Positions 1 through 9,039 of a DNA stretch of 64,000 nt are shown piece by piece. The stretch is from NCBI GenBank assembly GCA_036365145.1, contig JAEOAD010001413.1, positions 2,498,001-2,562,000 of the forward strand, written 5' to 3'. How positions within the stretch are numbered: position 1 is the stretch's first letter; every line of letters begins with the position of its first letter. The notes under the pieces were generated by a model that searched no databases, had not been told where the DNA came from, and saw nothing but the letters and a program-made list of their open reading frames with translations. Made by a program: the position numbers and the translations under genes. This DNA is from Orientallactaga sibirica. Its lineage: Eukaryota > Chordata > Mammalia > Rodentia > Dipodidae.

Positions 1-201
1 CTTCCGGTACGGTTCTGCTGGGGCGGGGTGGGGGTGGGGGGTGGTCGCAGAGCCCCGCCGCCAGGGGGAGCCAGCGGGGGCGTGTGTGGCAGGAGGCGGC
101 GGGGCGGGCGCGCGGGCGCAGGCGTCCTGGCCGAGGGGCAGGAGGAGGAGGAGGAGGCGGCGTGGGCACCACCGTGCCCCCCACGCGCCCCCACACGCAG
201 A
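1..201 (+). promoter_or_regulatory. SAP25: GC-rich 5' region of SAP25
   Basis: This stretch is very GC- and CpG-rich, with G-runs and a GGA-repeat tract near 140-160. It lies directly upstream of the first plausible SAP25 start codon. No TATA box is visible. By mammalian synteny the 3' end of LRCH4 should lie just to the left in the same orientation, so part of this could be LRCH4 3' sequence. I cannot place the transcription start. The SAP25 reading frame stays open upstream of 202, so a longer N-terminus is not excluded. Confidence 0.5.
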
Positions 202-290
202 ATGAGGCCCCGGCCGCGGGACACCCCGGGCCTGTCAGCGGCGAGAAGTGACCGGGGAAAGAAAGCCTTCAGAGCGCGGGCGCGGGACAG
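202..290 (+). CDS. SAP25: SAP25 coding exon 1
   Basis: The exon starts at ATG 202 and ends at a strong donor (ACAG/GTGAGC). It contributes 89 nt, so two bases (AG) carry over and combine with the first base of the exon at 592 to make a serine codon. The encoded stretch is basic (MRPRPRDTPG...). No known domain is visible, and this exon is the least certain part of the gene model. Confidence 0.6.
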
Positions 291-710
291 GTGAGCGAGC
301 CGTCCATGCTGGACGTGGGGGGCGGGCGCCTCGGGGCCCGTGACCACGGGTGGGTCATGTCCTCCATCCCCTTCTTGCAGCCCCCAGCCCCGGGCCCTCA
401 GGCCCTGTGCTTCCCGGAAAAGGCAACGGCCGCCACCGACCCCGGAGCCGACCCCGGAGCCAATCCCGAGCCAACCCCGGAGCCAACCCCGGAGCCAACC
501 CCAGAGCGCCCAGGTAGACCCCCAGCACCCTGCACCCCGGCGCGGGCCAGCCACCACGGCATCCCACGCTAATCTCTCATGTCCCCCCCAGCCCCCTCTC
601 TGCCCAGAAGGAGCTCCCCTCCACCAGGAGCCAGCTGCCACCCTGGGATCCCAACTACCAGGCCACACCTCGGCGGACACCGGTGAGTTGGGGAACCTGT
701 GGCTGCTGCC

Positions 711-756
<46 letters not shown>

Positions 757-1463
757 GTGTCCTGAGAAAGGCTCCAGCGACTCCCTGTTTGTGTGCAGGA
801 GACCGGCCGCGGGTCAGTCGTGTCGTTCTCGGGCCGGACCCTGTATCATCCGTCGTGGCCTATGTATGATGTCTGGGGCCGGAGGGTCCCGAGCCGAGGT
901 GAGCCGCAGGCGGCGGCGTCCCGAGACGCAGGTGATTCTTCAGACCCTGCTCGGAGCCTAGGGTTCCCCGTGATGGGCTGTGAAGATGTCTTTCTCTTGG
1001 ACCCCCTGTTGCCCCGTGGACAGCGTATCCCCCTGTATCTCTCTGAGCCCCCACAGCAGGTGAGAGCTCCCCCCCATCCCCTAGCCTCTTATCCCTTCCT
1101 GTCTTCCCCGCTGACACACCTAGGAAGACGCCTTCACACACCCGCTTGGTCCTTCTTCCTCAGGCCATGGGGTCGCTGAAGCTGCTGATCCCACCGCCTA
1201 TCATGTCCACCTGCGTGCGCCCCTCCCCGTCGCCGGGCTGCTCCTCCAAGTGGCTCAGTGAGTCGGAGATGATTGCCCTCAGTGGCTTGCTGGAGATGAG
1301 CCAAGGGGAACCAACACCCTTGGCGGACCCCCCAACATCTACCAGCTGCATAGAGCCCGTTTCTGACTACCCGGGTCCTAGCGATGGGCAGGGCTGTTCC
1401 GAAAGCGTTGACCCATCTTCCACACACAGCCCCGACACCCACCCACCGTCCATAGCCCCGTGA
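202..1463 (+). CDS. SAP25: SAP25, Sin3A-associated protein 25 (4 coding exons, 246 aa)
   Basis: SAP25 is a small subunit of the mSin3A-HDAC corepressor that shuttles between nucleus and cytoplasm and binds the PAH1 domain of Sin3A (family knowledge). My model joins 202-290, 592-682, 799-1059 and 1164-1463; all junctions are GT-AG and in phase, giving 246 residues. Recognition rests on the conserved blocks PPWDPNYQ (about residue 46), FSGRTLYHPSWPMYD, GCEDVFLLDPLLPRGQR and MGSLKLL. The segment at about 178-194, with MIALSGLLEMSQG, looks like the amphipathic Sin3-interaction helix. The human protein as I remember it starts close to the WDP block, so the first 45 residues here are less certain. 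The start at 202 has A at -3, and exon 1 joins exon 3 in frame only if the candidate exon at 381-513 is skipped. The gene converges on IRS3. Confidence 0.9.
381..513 (+). other. SAP25 candidate alternative exon, frame-breaking, with 12-bp minisatellite
   Basis: The segment has a good acceptor (CCTTCTTGCAG) and a plausible donor (CCCAG/GTAGAC). It is 133 nt long, so including it between exon 1 and the exon at 592 shifts the frame and brings a stop shortly after entry into the next conserved exon. Its second half is a tandem 12-bp unit close to GGAGCCAACCCC (about 440-505). It could be a regulated poison exon, a 5'-UTR exon of another isoform, or just intron. Confidence 0.4.
592..682 (+). CDS. 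SAP25: SAP25 coding exon 2
   Basis: The acceptor is a C-rich tract ending CCCCCAG; the donor is ACCG/GTGAGT. The exon is 91 nt long. In the frame set by the downstream exons it encodes PPWDPNYQATPRRTP, which matches the conserved WDP-Y start of mammalian SAP25. Confidence 0.85.
711..756. repeat. (ACAG)n microsatellite in a SAP25 intron
   Basis: About eleven perfect tetranucleotide units sit 29 bp after a SAP25 donor and about 40 bp before the next acceptor. The intron is only 116 bp, so array length makes up a large part of it. Confidence 0.95.
799..1059 (+). CDS. SAP25: SAP25 coding exon 3
   Basis: The acceptor is TGTGTGCAG and the donor CAGCAG/GTGAGA. It is 261 nt, phase 0 at both ends. 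It encodes the SFSGRTLYHPSWPMYD block, a less conserved linker, and GCEDVFLLDPLLPRGQR followed by PLYLSEPPQQ. This is the best-conserved part of the protein. Confidence 0.93.
1164..1463 (+). CDS. SAP25: SAP25 last coding exon
   Basis: The acceptor is CTTCCTCAG. The exon opens with AMGSLKLLIPPP and ends at a TGA at 1461-1463. It contains the probable Sin3-interaction helix (about residues 178-194, MIALSGLLEMSQG). The tail is rich in Ser and Pro. Confidence 0.93.
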   Translation, partial: AMGSLKLLIPPPIMSTCVRPSPSPGCSSKWLSESEMIALSGLLEMSQGEPTPLADPPTSTSCIEPVSDYPGPSDGQGCSESVDPSSTHSPDTHPPSIAP

Positions 1464-1519
1464 AGGACAGAGCCGGCTTCCTTCTCCCCGCCCCCCCCCT
1501 TCCCGGCTGTTCTGTTGAT

Positions 1520-1525
1520 AATAAA
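1520..1525 (+). terminator. SAP25: SAP25 polyadenylation signal AATAAA
   Basis: A canonical AATAAA lies 57 bp after the SAP25 stop codon and is followed by a GT-rich stretch (TTGGTTTGG, then GTGTGTCTG). This implies a very short 3' UTR. Confidence 0.85.
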
Positions 1526-1585
1526 TCAGTTGGTTTGGAAAACAGGCTGTGTGTCTGCCACAGGTGACCCATAGGGAGTGGAGGC

Positions 1586-3097
1586 AGAGGGTCTCATTCT
1601 AGCTCAGGCTGACCTGGAATTCACTATGTAGTTTCAGGATGGACTCAAACTCACGGCAATTCTCCTACCTCTGTGCCTCTGCCTCCCAAATGCTGGGATT
1701 AAAGGCATGCGCCACCACGCCCTGCGGGCAATCCATTAACCTAAGATAAGACAGCCAGGAAGCGGAACACCTTTAATGGGTGGGTCAGTGTTCACAGTAC
1801 AGGGTTGGGTTGTGCTCTAGGAAGCAAAGACTTGTTCCGCGTTTAGGGAGAAGGAAACATTGTATACGCCTAGGAGAGACTCACTCAGCAGGGACCACAG
1901 GCGCTTAGGAGATCCCTGATGCCCCACCCTCTTGCCCTGGGGGTCTAGATAAGGTTGGGTGGAGGTTGACATCTGGCTGCTAATGTGTGCAGGGATGGAG
2001 CTGTCCAAATGATTAAAGGCGTGAACCAACATGCCTGGCCTCGGATTTTTTTTTTTTTTTTTTTTTTGGTTTTTCGAGATAGGGTCTCACTCTAGTTCAG
2101 GGTGACCTAGAATAAACTATGTAGTTTCAGGCTTGCCTCGAACTCAAGGAGATCCTCCTGTCTCTGCCTCCCAAGTGCCACGCCCAGAAGGTAAAATCCA
2201 GTTGTCTTTTGAAGTAGGGTCTCACTCTAGTCCAGGCTGACCTGGAACTCACTATGTAGTCTCAGAGCGGGAGGCAGGGGTCTCACTCTAGCTCAGGCAG
2301 ACCTGGAATTCACTATGTAATCTCAGGGTGGACTCAAACTCACCGCAATTCTCCTACCTCTGTACCTCTGCCTCCCAAGTGCTGGGATTAAAGGCGTGAG
2401 TCACCATACCCCGCCTAAAAATCCAGTTTTTGAGGGAACTTCCTCGTGAAGATTGCTTAGGTGCCACAGCTAAGGGACAGAGCAGCACTCTGAGGACCAC
2501 TGAATGGGAGTTCAGGGCTGTGGAGATGAGGTGAACATTAAGAACTTTTTATTTTATTTTTTTCGAGATAGGTCTCACTTTAGCCCAGGCTGACCTGGAA
2601 TTCACTATGTAGTCTCAGGGTGGCCTGGAACTCATGGGGATCCTCCTACCTCTGCTGGGATTAAAGGCGTGGCCCACCACACCCAGCTCTTATGTTTTGT
2701 GTTTATTTAAGAGAGAGAAAAAGACAGAGAATGGGCGCACCAGGGCCTCCAGTGACTCACATCGCTCTCTCTCTCTTTTTGTTTTTTTCTGAGATAGGGT
2801 CTCAGTCTAGCCTAGGCTGACCAGTGGCTGCATCTTGTGCATCTGGCTTATGTGGGTCCTGGGGAATCCAACCAGGGTCCTTTGGCAAAGCTATCTCTCC
2901 AGCCTGTAACATTTTTAAAATATTTAAAAATCATTTGAGAGAGAGTGAGAATGGGCACACGAGGGGCCTCTAGCCACTGCAAACGAATTTCAGCCACCTT
3001 GTGCATCTGGCTTTACATGGGTACTGTGGAATCGAACCAGGGTCCTTAGGCTTTGCAAATAAGTGCCTTAACCACTGGGCCATCTCTCCAGCCTCCT
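1586..3097 (-). repeat. SINE block: B1 and DIP-like copies between SAP25 and IRS3
   Basis: Antisense B1 copies lie at about 1586-1725, 2043-2188, 2200-2270 (fragment), 2270-2415 and 2542-2688. They are recognised by the antisense B1 core (CAGGCTGACCTGGAATTCAC ... GCTGGGATTAAAGGCGTG). Antisense tRNA-derived copies lie at about 2697-2905 (interrupted by a B1 fragment near 2775-2820) and 2925-3097, ending in the antisense head GCCATCTCTCCAGCC. Only about 1740-2040 and 2420-2540 look unique. Confidence 0.85.
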
Positions 3098-3104
3098 AGT
3101 AACT

Positions 3105-3190
3105 TTTTTTTTTTTTTTTTTTTTCAGAGGGAGTGTCTCACTCTAGCCAAGGCTGACCTGGAATTCACTATGTAGTCTCAGCCCCCTAGT

Positions 3191-3236
<46 letters not shown>

Positions 3237-3580
3237 CGAGGTAGGGTTTCAATGTAGCCTACGCCTGTCCTGGAATTCACTATGTCCTGTCACAGGGTGG
3301 CCTTGAACTCGACAGTGATTCACCTACCTCTGCTTCCCGAGTGGTGGGATTAAAGGCATAGGCCACCATACCCAGCCCTAGTAACTTAAAAAATATTTTT
3401 ATTTGTTTGCACGTGCGAGAGAGAGGGAGGGAGAGAGAATAAGGGTATGCCACTGCAAATGAATCCCAAACACATGCCCCACTTTGTGCATCTGTTTTTC
3501 TGTGGGTACTGGGGAATCAAATCCGGGTTAGTAGGCTTTGCAAGCTTTAACTGCCCTGGGGCCCCCTCTCCGATAGCATC
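3105..3580 (-). repeat. B1 copies with 43-base poly-T, then DIP-like SINE next to the IRS3 stop
   Basis: A truncated antisense B1 (about 3105-3180) is followed by a T-run of about 43 bases (3194-3236) that heads a second antisense B1 ending near 3375. A degraded antisense tRNA-derived SINE (about 3390-3575) then runs to within about 15 bp of the IRS3 stop codon, so the IRS3 3' UTR must be made largely of SINE sequence. Confidence 0.8.
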
Positions 3581-3589
3581 TAGAAGATT

Positions 3590-4590
3590 CTAGAATTTGA
3601 TGCTGGCATAGCTATGTGGACCGGCTTTGGGGGTATTGCTGCGCACCTCTAGAGGAGGGACTAGGTCCAGGTCGACATAGTTGAGGCAGCTGTCAGGGGG
3701 TTCCCGCCTGGCGGTGTCCCCAGACTGGAGATACACATAATCTCCAGCTAGGTCGGCCAGCCGCTGCGAGCTGCCCCCCACGCCTCCATGGACAGCCGGG
3801 AACCCAGGTTCCGACTTGTAAGAGGAGGGCTCGGATGAAAAGTTGTTCATGGGCATATACTCGATGTCCTCGTAATCTTGGGATAGCAGGTGGGGATCTG
3901 GAGTGGAAGTCAGGCCTGGGGGCGCCATCAGCATGTAGCCATCCACCGTGCTGCCTCTCATGAACATGTAGTCATGCCTAGCTCTCATGGTGATGTAGTT
4001 CTCCCCCGGATCCAACTCCTGAGGGTAGGAGGCTGCTGCCCTGAGACTTTCCAAGGTCTTGAGGAGCTCTTGCTCCTGTCGCTCATCTGGGTTTTTTGGT
4101 TGGGCTGCCAAGGCAGGGGTGTCATAAACCGTGAGGTTCGGGGTTGAGGAAGAAATCTTCGGGGACTCTCTGAGCGGCAGTTCAACCTTGCCACCGGATG
4201 TAATGCGCCCCAGTCTCTTCATGGCAGCCAGGACGGTCTCATGAATGCTTTGAGCCACCACGGCATCTGGTGCCTGCAGCCACAGCTCCCCGGGCCCCGT
4301 GGGTGCAGAGCGCCCGAGCTCCAGGAAGAAGAAAGAATCTGCGTGTCCACACCGGCGCACGCTGAGCAGGGACAGGCGCAGGACAGCCAGCGGCAATGTC
4401 TGGCTGTCCCGGGAGCCCTTGCTCCCGGGTTTTCGAAGCAGGCTTAGGGCTCCGGACCCCAGACACAGGCGGTAGCCTCCGCTGCCCAGGCCTGGTGCTC
4501 GCCCCAGCCCCTTGGGTCGCAGTGTCACAGGCCAGACGTCCTGAAACGGGGTGAGGATACAAGACTCAGGGTCCTCCTGGGAGCTCGGAC
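3590..4590 (-). CDS. IRS3: IRS3 coding exon 2 (PTB domain and tyrosine tail)
   Basis: The acceptor on the minus strand reads TTATCTCTCTAG before GTCCGAGC. The exon completes the split Gly141 codon and runs to TAG at 3592-3590. It holds the PTB domain, the Ser/Thr-rich linker, all YxxM sites and the C-terminal YASIKF. Confidence 0.95.
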
Positions 4591-5923
4591 CTAGAGAGAT
4601 AAGATGATCGGAGTCACCGTGCGTCCTAAGAACCAAGACGTCTGAAGAAAACGTTTGCATTTTCTTTAAAAATATATTTATTTATTTTTTTGCCGGGCGT
4701 GGTGGCGCACGCCTTTAATCCCAGCACTCAGGAGGCAGAGGTAGGAGGATCGCCATGAGTTCGAGGCCACCCTGAGACTACATAGTGAATTCCAGGTCAG
4801 CCTAGACTTGAGCGAGACCCTACCTCGAAAAAACAACAAAAAAAAATTATTTTATTTATGAGAGAGAGAGAGAGAGAGAGAAAGAAAGAGGCAGGTAATG
4901 AGGAAAAAAGCGAATGGGCGTGCCAGGACCTCCAGCCACTGCAAATGAACTCCAGACGCGCGTGGACAGCTTGTGCATCTGGCTTAAGCGGTCCTGGGGA
5001 ATCGAACCAGGGTCCTTTGACTTTGCAGGCAAGCGCCTTAACCACTAAGCCATCTTTCTAGACCTATTTTTTTTTCTCCCGAAGTAGGGTCTCGCTCTAG
5101 TCCAGGCTGACCTGGAATTCACTATGTCGTCTCACGGTGGCCTCGAACCCCCGATCCTTGCACCCCTACCTCCTGGAGTGCTGGGATTAAAGGCGTTCGC
5201 CACCACGTTTGCTTTATTATTTATTTATTTATTTTTAGATTTCCGAGGTAGGGTCTCACTCAAGCCCAGTCTGACCTGGAATTCACTATGCAGTCTCAGG
5301 GTGGCCTCGAACTCATACGATCCTCCTACTTCTGCCTCCCAAATGTTGGGAACGTCCGGCAACGTTTGCATTTTTGGTGACCTCGGGGAGTCAGGTTCTG
5401 GATAAATGAACCCAAGTCGGCGATCTTACCTCTCTACTCCCCTTCCCCCGCCCCAGCAACCACCACCACGCCCCAGACTCGGGGTGGGTGGGGGGAGCTC
5501 ACCGGTAGCAGAGACACCGGCGGCAGCGGCGGCGGCCGCGCGCACCTCGAGCAGGGCGCTGTACCAAAGCTGCTGCTCCAGCTCGTCGGCGGCCGCCACG
5601 CCCAGGCTGCTGTCGGGGGTGTAGAGGACGATGAGGTGTCGCTGGCGGGCGTCGGAGCGCTTGCTGATGGTGCACGCGCCCTCCAGGCTCACGCTGCGCC
5701 GGGGCCGGGCTGGGCGGCAGCCGCCGGCGGCGCGGAACTTCTTCTCGCTCTCGTAGCAGTCGAGGCGCGGCGGGTCTGCGCGCAGCACGAAGAAGCGGCG
5801 GCGCTGCGACTTCTGCTTCCTCAGGTGGCCGCAGAGCCGCACATCGGGCGGGCAGGGCCAGGGCACGGGAGGGCCGACGGGTACCGCCACCTCGGAGGAG
5901 TCATCGCACGCCGGGGTGGCCAT
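3590..5923 (-). CDS. IRS3: IRS3, insulin receptor substrate 3 (2 coding exons, 473 aa)
   Basis: IRS3 is a docking protein phosphorylated on tyrosine by the insulin and IGF-1 receptors; its phosphotyrosines recruit the p85 subunit of PI 3-kinase and SHP2 (family knowledge). The model joins 5923-5503 and 4590-3590 with a phase-1 GT-AG intron and gives 473 residues, close to the roughly 495 I remember for rat and mouse. A PH domain spans about 28-130 (DVRLCGHLRKQKSQRRRFFVL). A PTB domain spans about 148-268. The tail has four YxxM PI3K sites: Y339 (YITM), Y348 (YMFM), Y359 (YMLM) and Y385 (YMPM). It also has DYVYLQ (Y425/Y427), NYVDLD (Y445) and a C-terminal YASI (Y468), the likely SHP2 site. 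The frame is intact, whereas the human copy is a pseudogene. The start at 5923 has a good context (GTCATGG). The gene is co-oriented with AGFG2 and convergent with SAP25. Confidence 0.95.
4591..5502 (-). repeat. IRS3 intron filled with SINEs
   Basis: The 912-bp intron consists mostly of a sense B1 (about 4693-4845), an antisense DIP-like SINE (about 4850-5065, with a GA-rich stretch) and two antisense B1 copies (about 5070-5212 and 5225-5360). Only about 100-150 bp at each end look unique. Confidence 0.85.
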
Positions 5924-6520
5924 GACGTCGTTGACCGCAGGTTCGATCCCCGGAGAGGGACAGATCGGGTTAGGTCGGCTTCCCCGAGTCGTAGGGGAAG
6001 ACATCAGCAGAGGCGATGGGCCGGGCCTGGCCGGGGAGCTGCCCAGCATCAATCTCTCCCTCTCTCTTTCTCTCTGCACCCCCCCACCCCGGCCGCCCCC
6101 TTTCTCCTGACTTGGAAGGTGCAGCGTGCGGGGTGGCGGTGGTGGGGGAGTCCGTGCACCGTGTGGTTGTGTTCCCGGTGGTGGCCCCCGTGGCCTGTGG
6201 CACCGGGACTGCTAAGTTTTCGGAGGTTAGACCCAGTAGGGAGGGCGTCCCGTCGGAATCCCCACCCCCTCCGAGAGGATTAAACCCTCCACACCGCCCC
6301 CCCAACCCCCGGGGGAGCCGGAGTTCCAGTTGGAGCAGTTGTGGCTAAGCGTTCGGCACCTCTGGCCTTTGGGACTCTGGGCCTTGCCAGGGGCGGGCGG
6401 TGGACGGGACGTGTCCACCAATCAGCTGACCGGCTGTGGGGGCGGGGAGGACCGCGCCAGGGGCAGCCCGGGGCAGTGCGCACAGTGTCCGGGTGAAGGG
6501 GCTGTGATTGGAATCCAGTG
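5440..6520 (-). promoter_or_regulatory. IRS3: CpG-rich 5' region of IRS3
   Basis: CpG density is high over exon 1 and continues for about 550 bp upstream. A CCAAT box lies at 6418-6422 on the plus strand, and an inverted one (ATTGG) at 6507-6511. No TATA box is evident. A TC-rich stretch (minus strand GAGAGAAAGAGAG) near 6055-6080 lies in the presumed 5' UTR. Confidence 0.55.
5503..5923 (-). CDS. IRS3: IRS3 coding exon 1 (PH domain)
   Basis: The exon begins at ATG 5923 (MATPACDDSSEVAV) and ends at the donor CTACCG/GTGAGC. It is 421 nt, leaving one base (G) for the split Gly141. It encodes the whole PH domain and ends with a seven-alanine run (about residues 129-135), followed by GVSAT. The exon is very GC-rich, and the long open frames on its opposite strand are a by-product of that composition. 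Confidence 0.95.
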
Positions 6521-7145
6521 ATGGCACCGGGCGATTCCAAGGGCGGCCAAGCAGGCCATCCAGATGGAGCAGCTGCTTGGGTTCTGGCCACCCCACTGGG
6601 CCTCTAGTCCTCGGGTTCCCTGTGTCCATGTCCCCCAACCCCCTCCTCCTCCTTCACTCAGGGATGGTTTTGTGTCCTTGTTTCCAAATCCCAGAGCTTT
6701 GTCTGCTGGGCAATGGCTTTTAAGGGTGAGCTGAGGTTTCTCAGTGAGTTTAGGGGTGGTAGGTGGGTGTCCCAAGACAGACAAACTTGCAGATGCCCGT
6801 CCCTTTTCATAAGCCGTACCCACCAAAAAGGACTTGTGAAGGAAGACGCCGTTTCTCAGGAATTCCTTCAGGAACTTGCTCCCCGTCAATACTGTCCCAA
6901 AATGCCAACCTGACCCTGCTGTGGTGGCTGTGATCACAGAAGTGTGGATTCTCCTGAGCAGAGGGCCCGTTTGCCCCTTGCATCCCAAGAGGTTGGTTTG
7001 TTAATGTCCCTATCAGTTCGGATCCCAGCACAGAGGGGGAAGGCACCGCACATTCTGTCACACATGCAGTGAAGCCTTGGGGTAGGCGGGGAGCAGAGGA
7101 TCTGGAAAAGGGCAGAGGCCAAACTGTGGCTAGTTAAGAGAGGGT
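6521..7145. other. Unique intergenic sequence upstream of IRS3
   Basis: I see no SINE and no credible exon here. The sequence is moderately GC-rich and could hold IRS3 regulatory elements. The short open frames have no recognisable protein features. Confidence 0.5.
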
Positions 7146-7147
7146 CT

Positions 7148-7791
7148 GAGCCGGGCGTGGTGGCGCCTGCCTTTAATCCCAGCACTTGGGAGGATCGCCA
7201 TGAGTTCAAGGCCATCCTGAGACTAAATAGTGAATTCCAGATCAGCCTGGGCTAGAATGAGACCCTATCTTGAAAAGCCAAAATAAATAAATAAATAAAA
7301 GAGAGACTGATTGAGAGAGGGAGGTGATATGATGGAGAGTGGAGTTGTGAAGGGGAAAGTGGGGGGTGGGGAGGGAATTACCATGGTTTATTGTCTATAA
7401 TTATGGGAGTTGTCAATAAAAAAAAAAAAGGAGAGATTTTTTGAGCCTGACATTGTAGCACACACCTTTAATCCCAGCACTGGGGAGACAGAGGTAGGAG
7501 GTTCGCCATGAGTTCAAGGCCACCCTGAGACTTTATAGTGAATTCCATCCAGATCAGCCTGGGCTAGAATGAGACCCTACCTTGAAAAATCAAAGGGGAA
7601 AAAATATGAGGGTTTTGCTGGGCTGGGAAGATGGCTCAGTGGATCAAACACGCCTGCTCCGCAGACATGAAGATCTGAGTTTGGAATGCCAGCCTTCAGG
7701 ATGCAGAGACGGGATCCCCATAGCTAGACTAGCTAAATCCATGCGAGAGACCTTGTCTCCATAAACAAGAGAGTGATAGAGGGTATCTGGC

Positions 7792-7820
<29 letters not shown>
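7148..7820 (+). repeat. B1, L1-tail-like element, B1, degraded tRNA-SINE and (CA)n
   Basis: A sense B1 (about 7148-7290) is followed by a 130-bp element beginning AAAAGAGAGACTGATTGAGA and ending GTTGTCAATAAAAAA (about 7297-7430). A second sense B1 follows (about 7445-7600), then a degraded tRNA-derived SINE (about 7612-7790) and a perfect CA run (7791-7820). The 130-bp element recurs at 10845, 23425 and, antisense, at 31812. Confidence 0.8.
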
Positions 7821-7824
<4 letters not shown>

Positions 7825-9035
7825 CATACACAGACACACATTCATGCCCACTGTTCACATGCAAAAATGAGGGAAAAAAGTAAGAGGATATTACGAGGCG
7901 CTCCCATGGGTAGAGGGACCCATGTGAAAGGGAACCTGGTTTTAGTGGCTAGTTCAAGGGCAATCTGAGCAGGGATCTGTGGCTTATGAGCTGGAATTCT
8001 GGAGAGGCCACTTGTGGATGTACAGCTGTGATTCTGGAACACCTTTTCAAAACCATGCCGAGCGTACACCCATCACCAAGATGGGTACCTGTGACGTGCC
8101 CCAGGTCAATCCCAGTCTGCCAAGGCCCCACTCAGGGGTGGGAGAGAGGTGGATGATGGGCAAGGTGGTCCAGACAGAACCACATGCAAGGCCTTAGGCC
8201 CATGTGCCCAAGGGGCTTGGTATGAGTAGGGTCACAGATGTCTGCACCCCTCCCCCTCCCAGTCTTGTTGCCTCTGTGGTGCTCCTGGCTTGGGAGTCTC
8301 ATTCTCCCAGGATTGATCTGCGGCTATTCAGGGTCTCTTTGGATCTTCCCCCTCCCTCCCTGTCTCTCTGTCCCTCCCTCCACATGGACAAATTGCAACA
8401 TCTGTCATTGTGAAATCACAGCTGCTGTCAGAGGCAGCTCCAAACCACTTTGTCACTGAGCCCTGGACTGCTGGGTAAAGCAGCAGCAGCCGCAGCAGCA
8501 GCACGTCAGGGGGGTGGGTGTGGACTAGCGACAGTGCAGGGTACTCGGTACCAGGAAAAGCCTGGTCCTACCTAGACAAGATTTATTATAGCCCGCAACC
8601 CAAGGACAGTAAGTGGCAGAACACAAGCCAGGTGTAGGATCTTGCCAAGGGTAGAACGCCCAGGTGACACCTGTGATGTTGTGTGACAGCTTACTCCCAT
8701 GTGGAGGGAATGTGGGGATAGAACGACATAGTCCATCTTTCAACCCGAGGCTCTCCAATGGAGAGGATCCTGGGGAACTGGGCTCCTGCTTTTTCATACA
8801 CTAGCCATCCACAGGTGACTGGCTGAAGGCAAGATCTGAGCTGGAGGGCTGTCATCTGCACAGCATGGCCACAGAACCTGCCAGGAGCATGTGCTGAAAG
8901 AAAGATCTGGCTAACATAAGCTGGGTGCAGCACTCCAGCTTCGAGCGGGTACATGCCCATGCTGTTAGGCAAGGCTGTGCAGGGAGGAAAACTGCCAAGT
9001 CATTAAGACTTTTCTAGAAGGCCATTTTCCATTCT
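7821..9035. other. Unique intergenic sequence with a CAG-rich stretch
   Basis: I see no gene. An interrupted CAG/CCG repeat lies at about 8477-8505. The stretch around 8390-8510 is non-repetitive and might be a conserved element, but nothing here proves it. Confidence 0.45.
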
Positions 9036-9039
9036 TTTT

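Noticed and set aside
5636..6283. 215-codon open frame on the plus strand across IRS3 exon 1
   Set aside because: It is antisense to the PH-domain exon in GC-rich DNA where stop codons are rare; it has no domain and no splice context.
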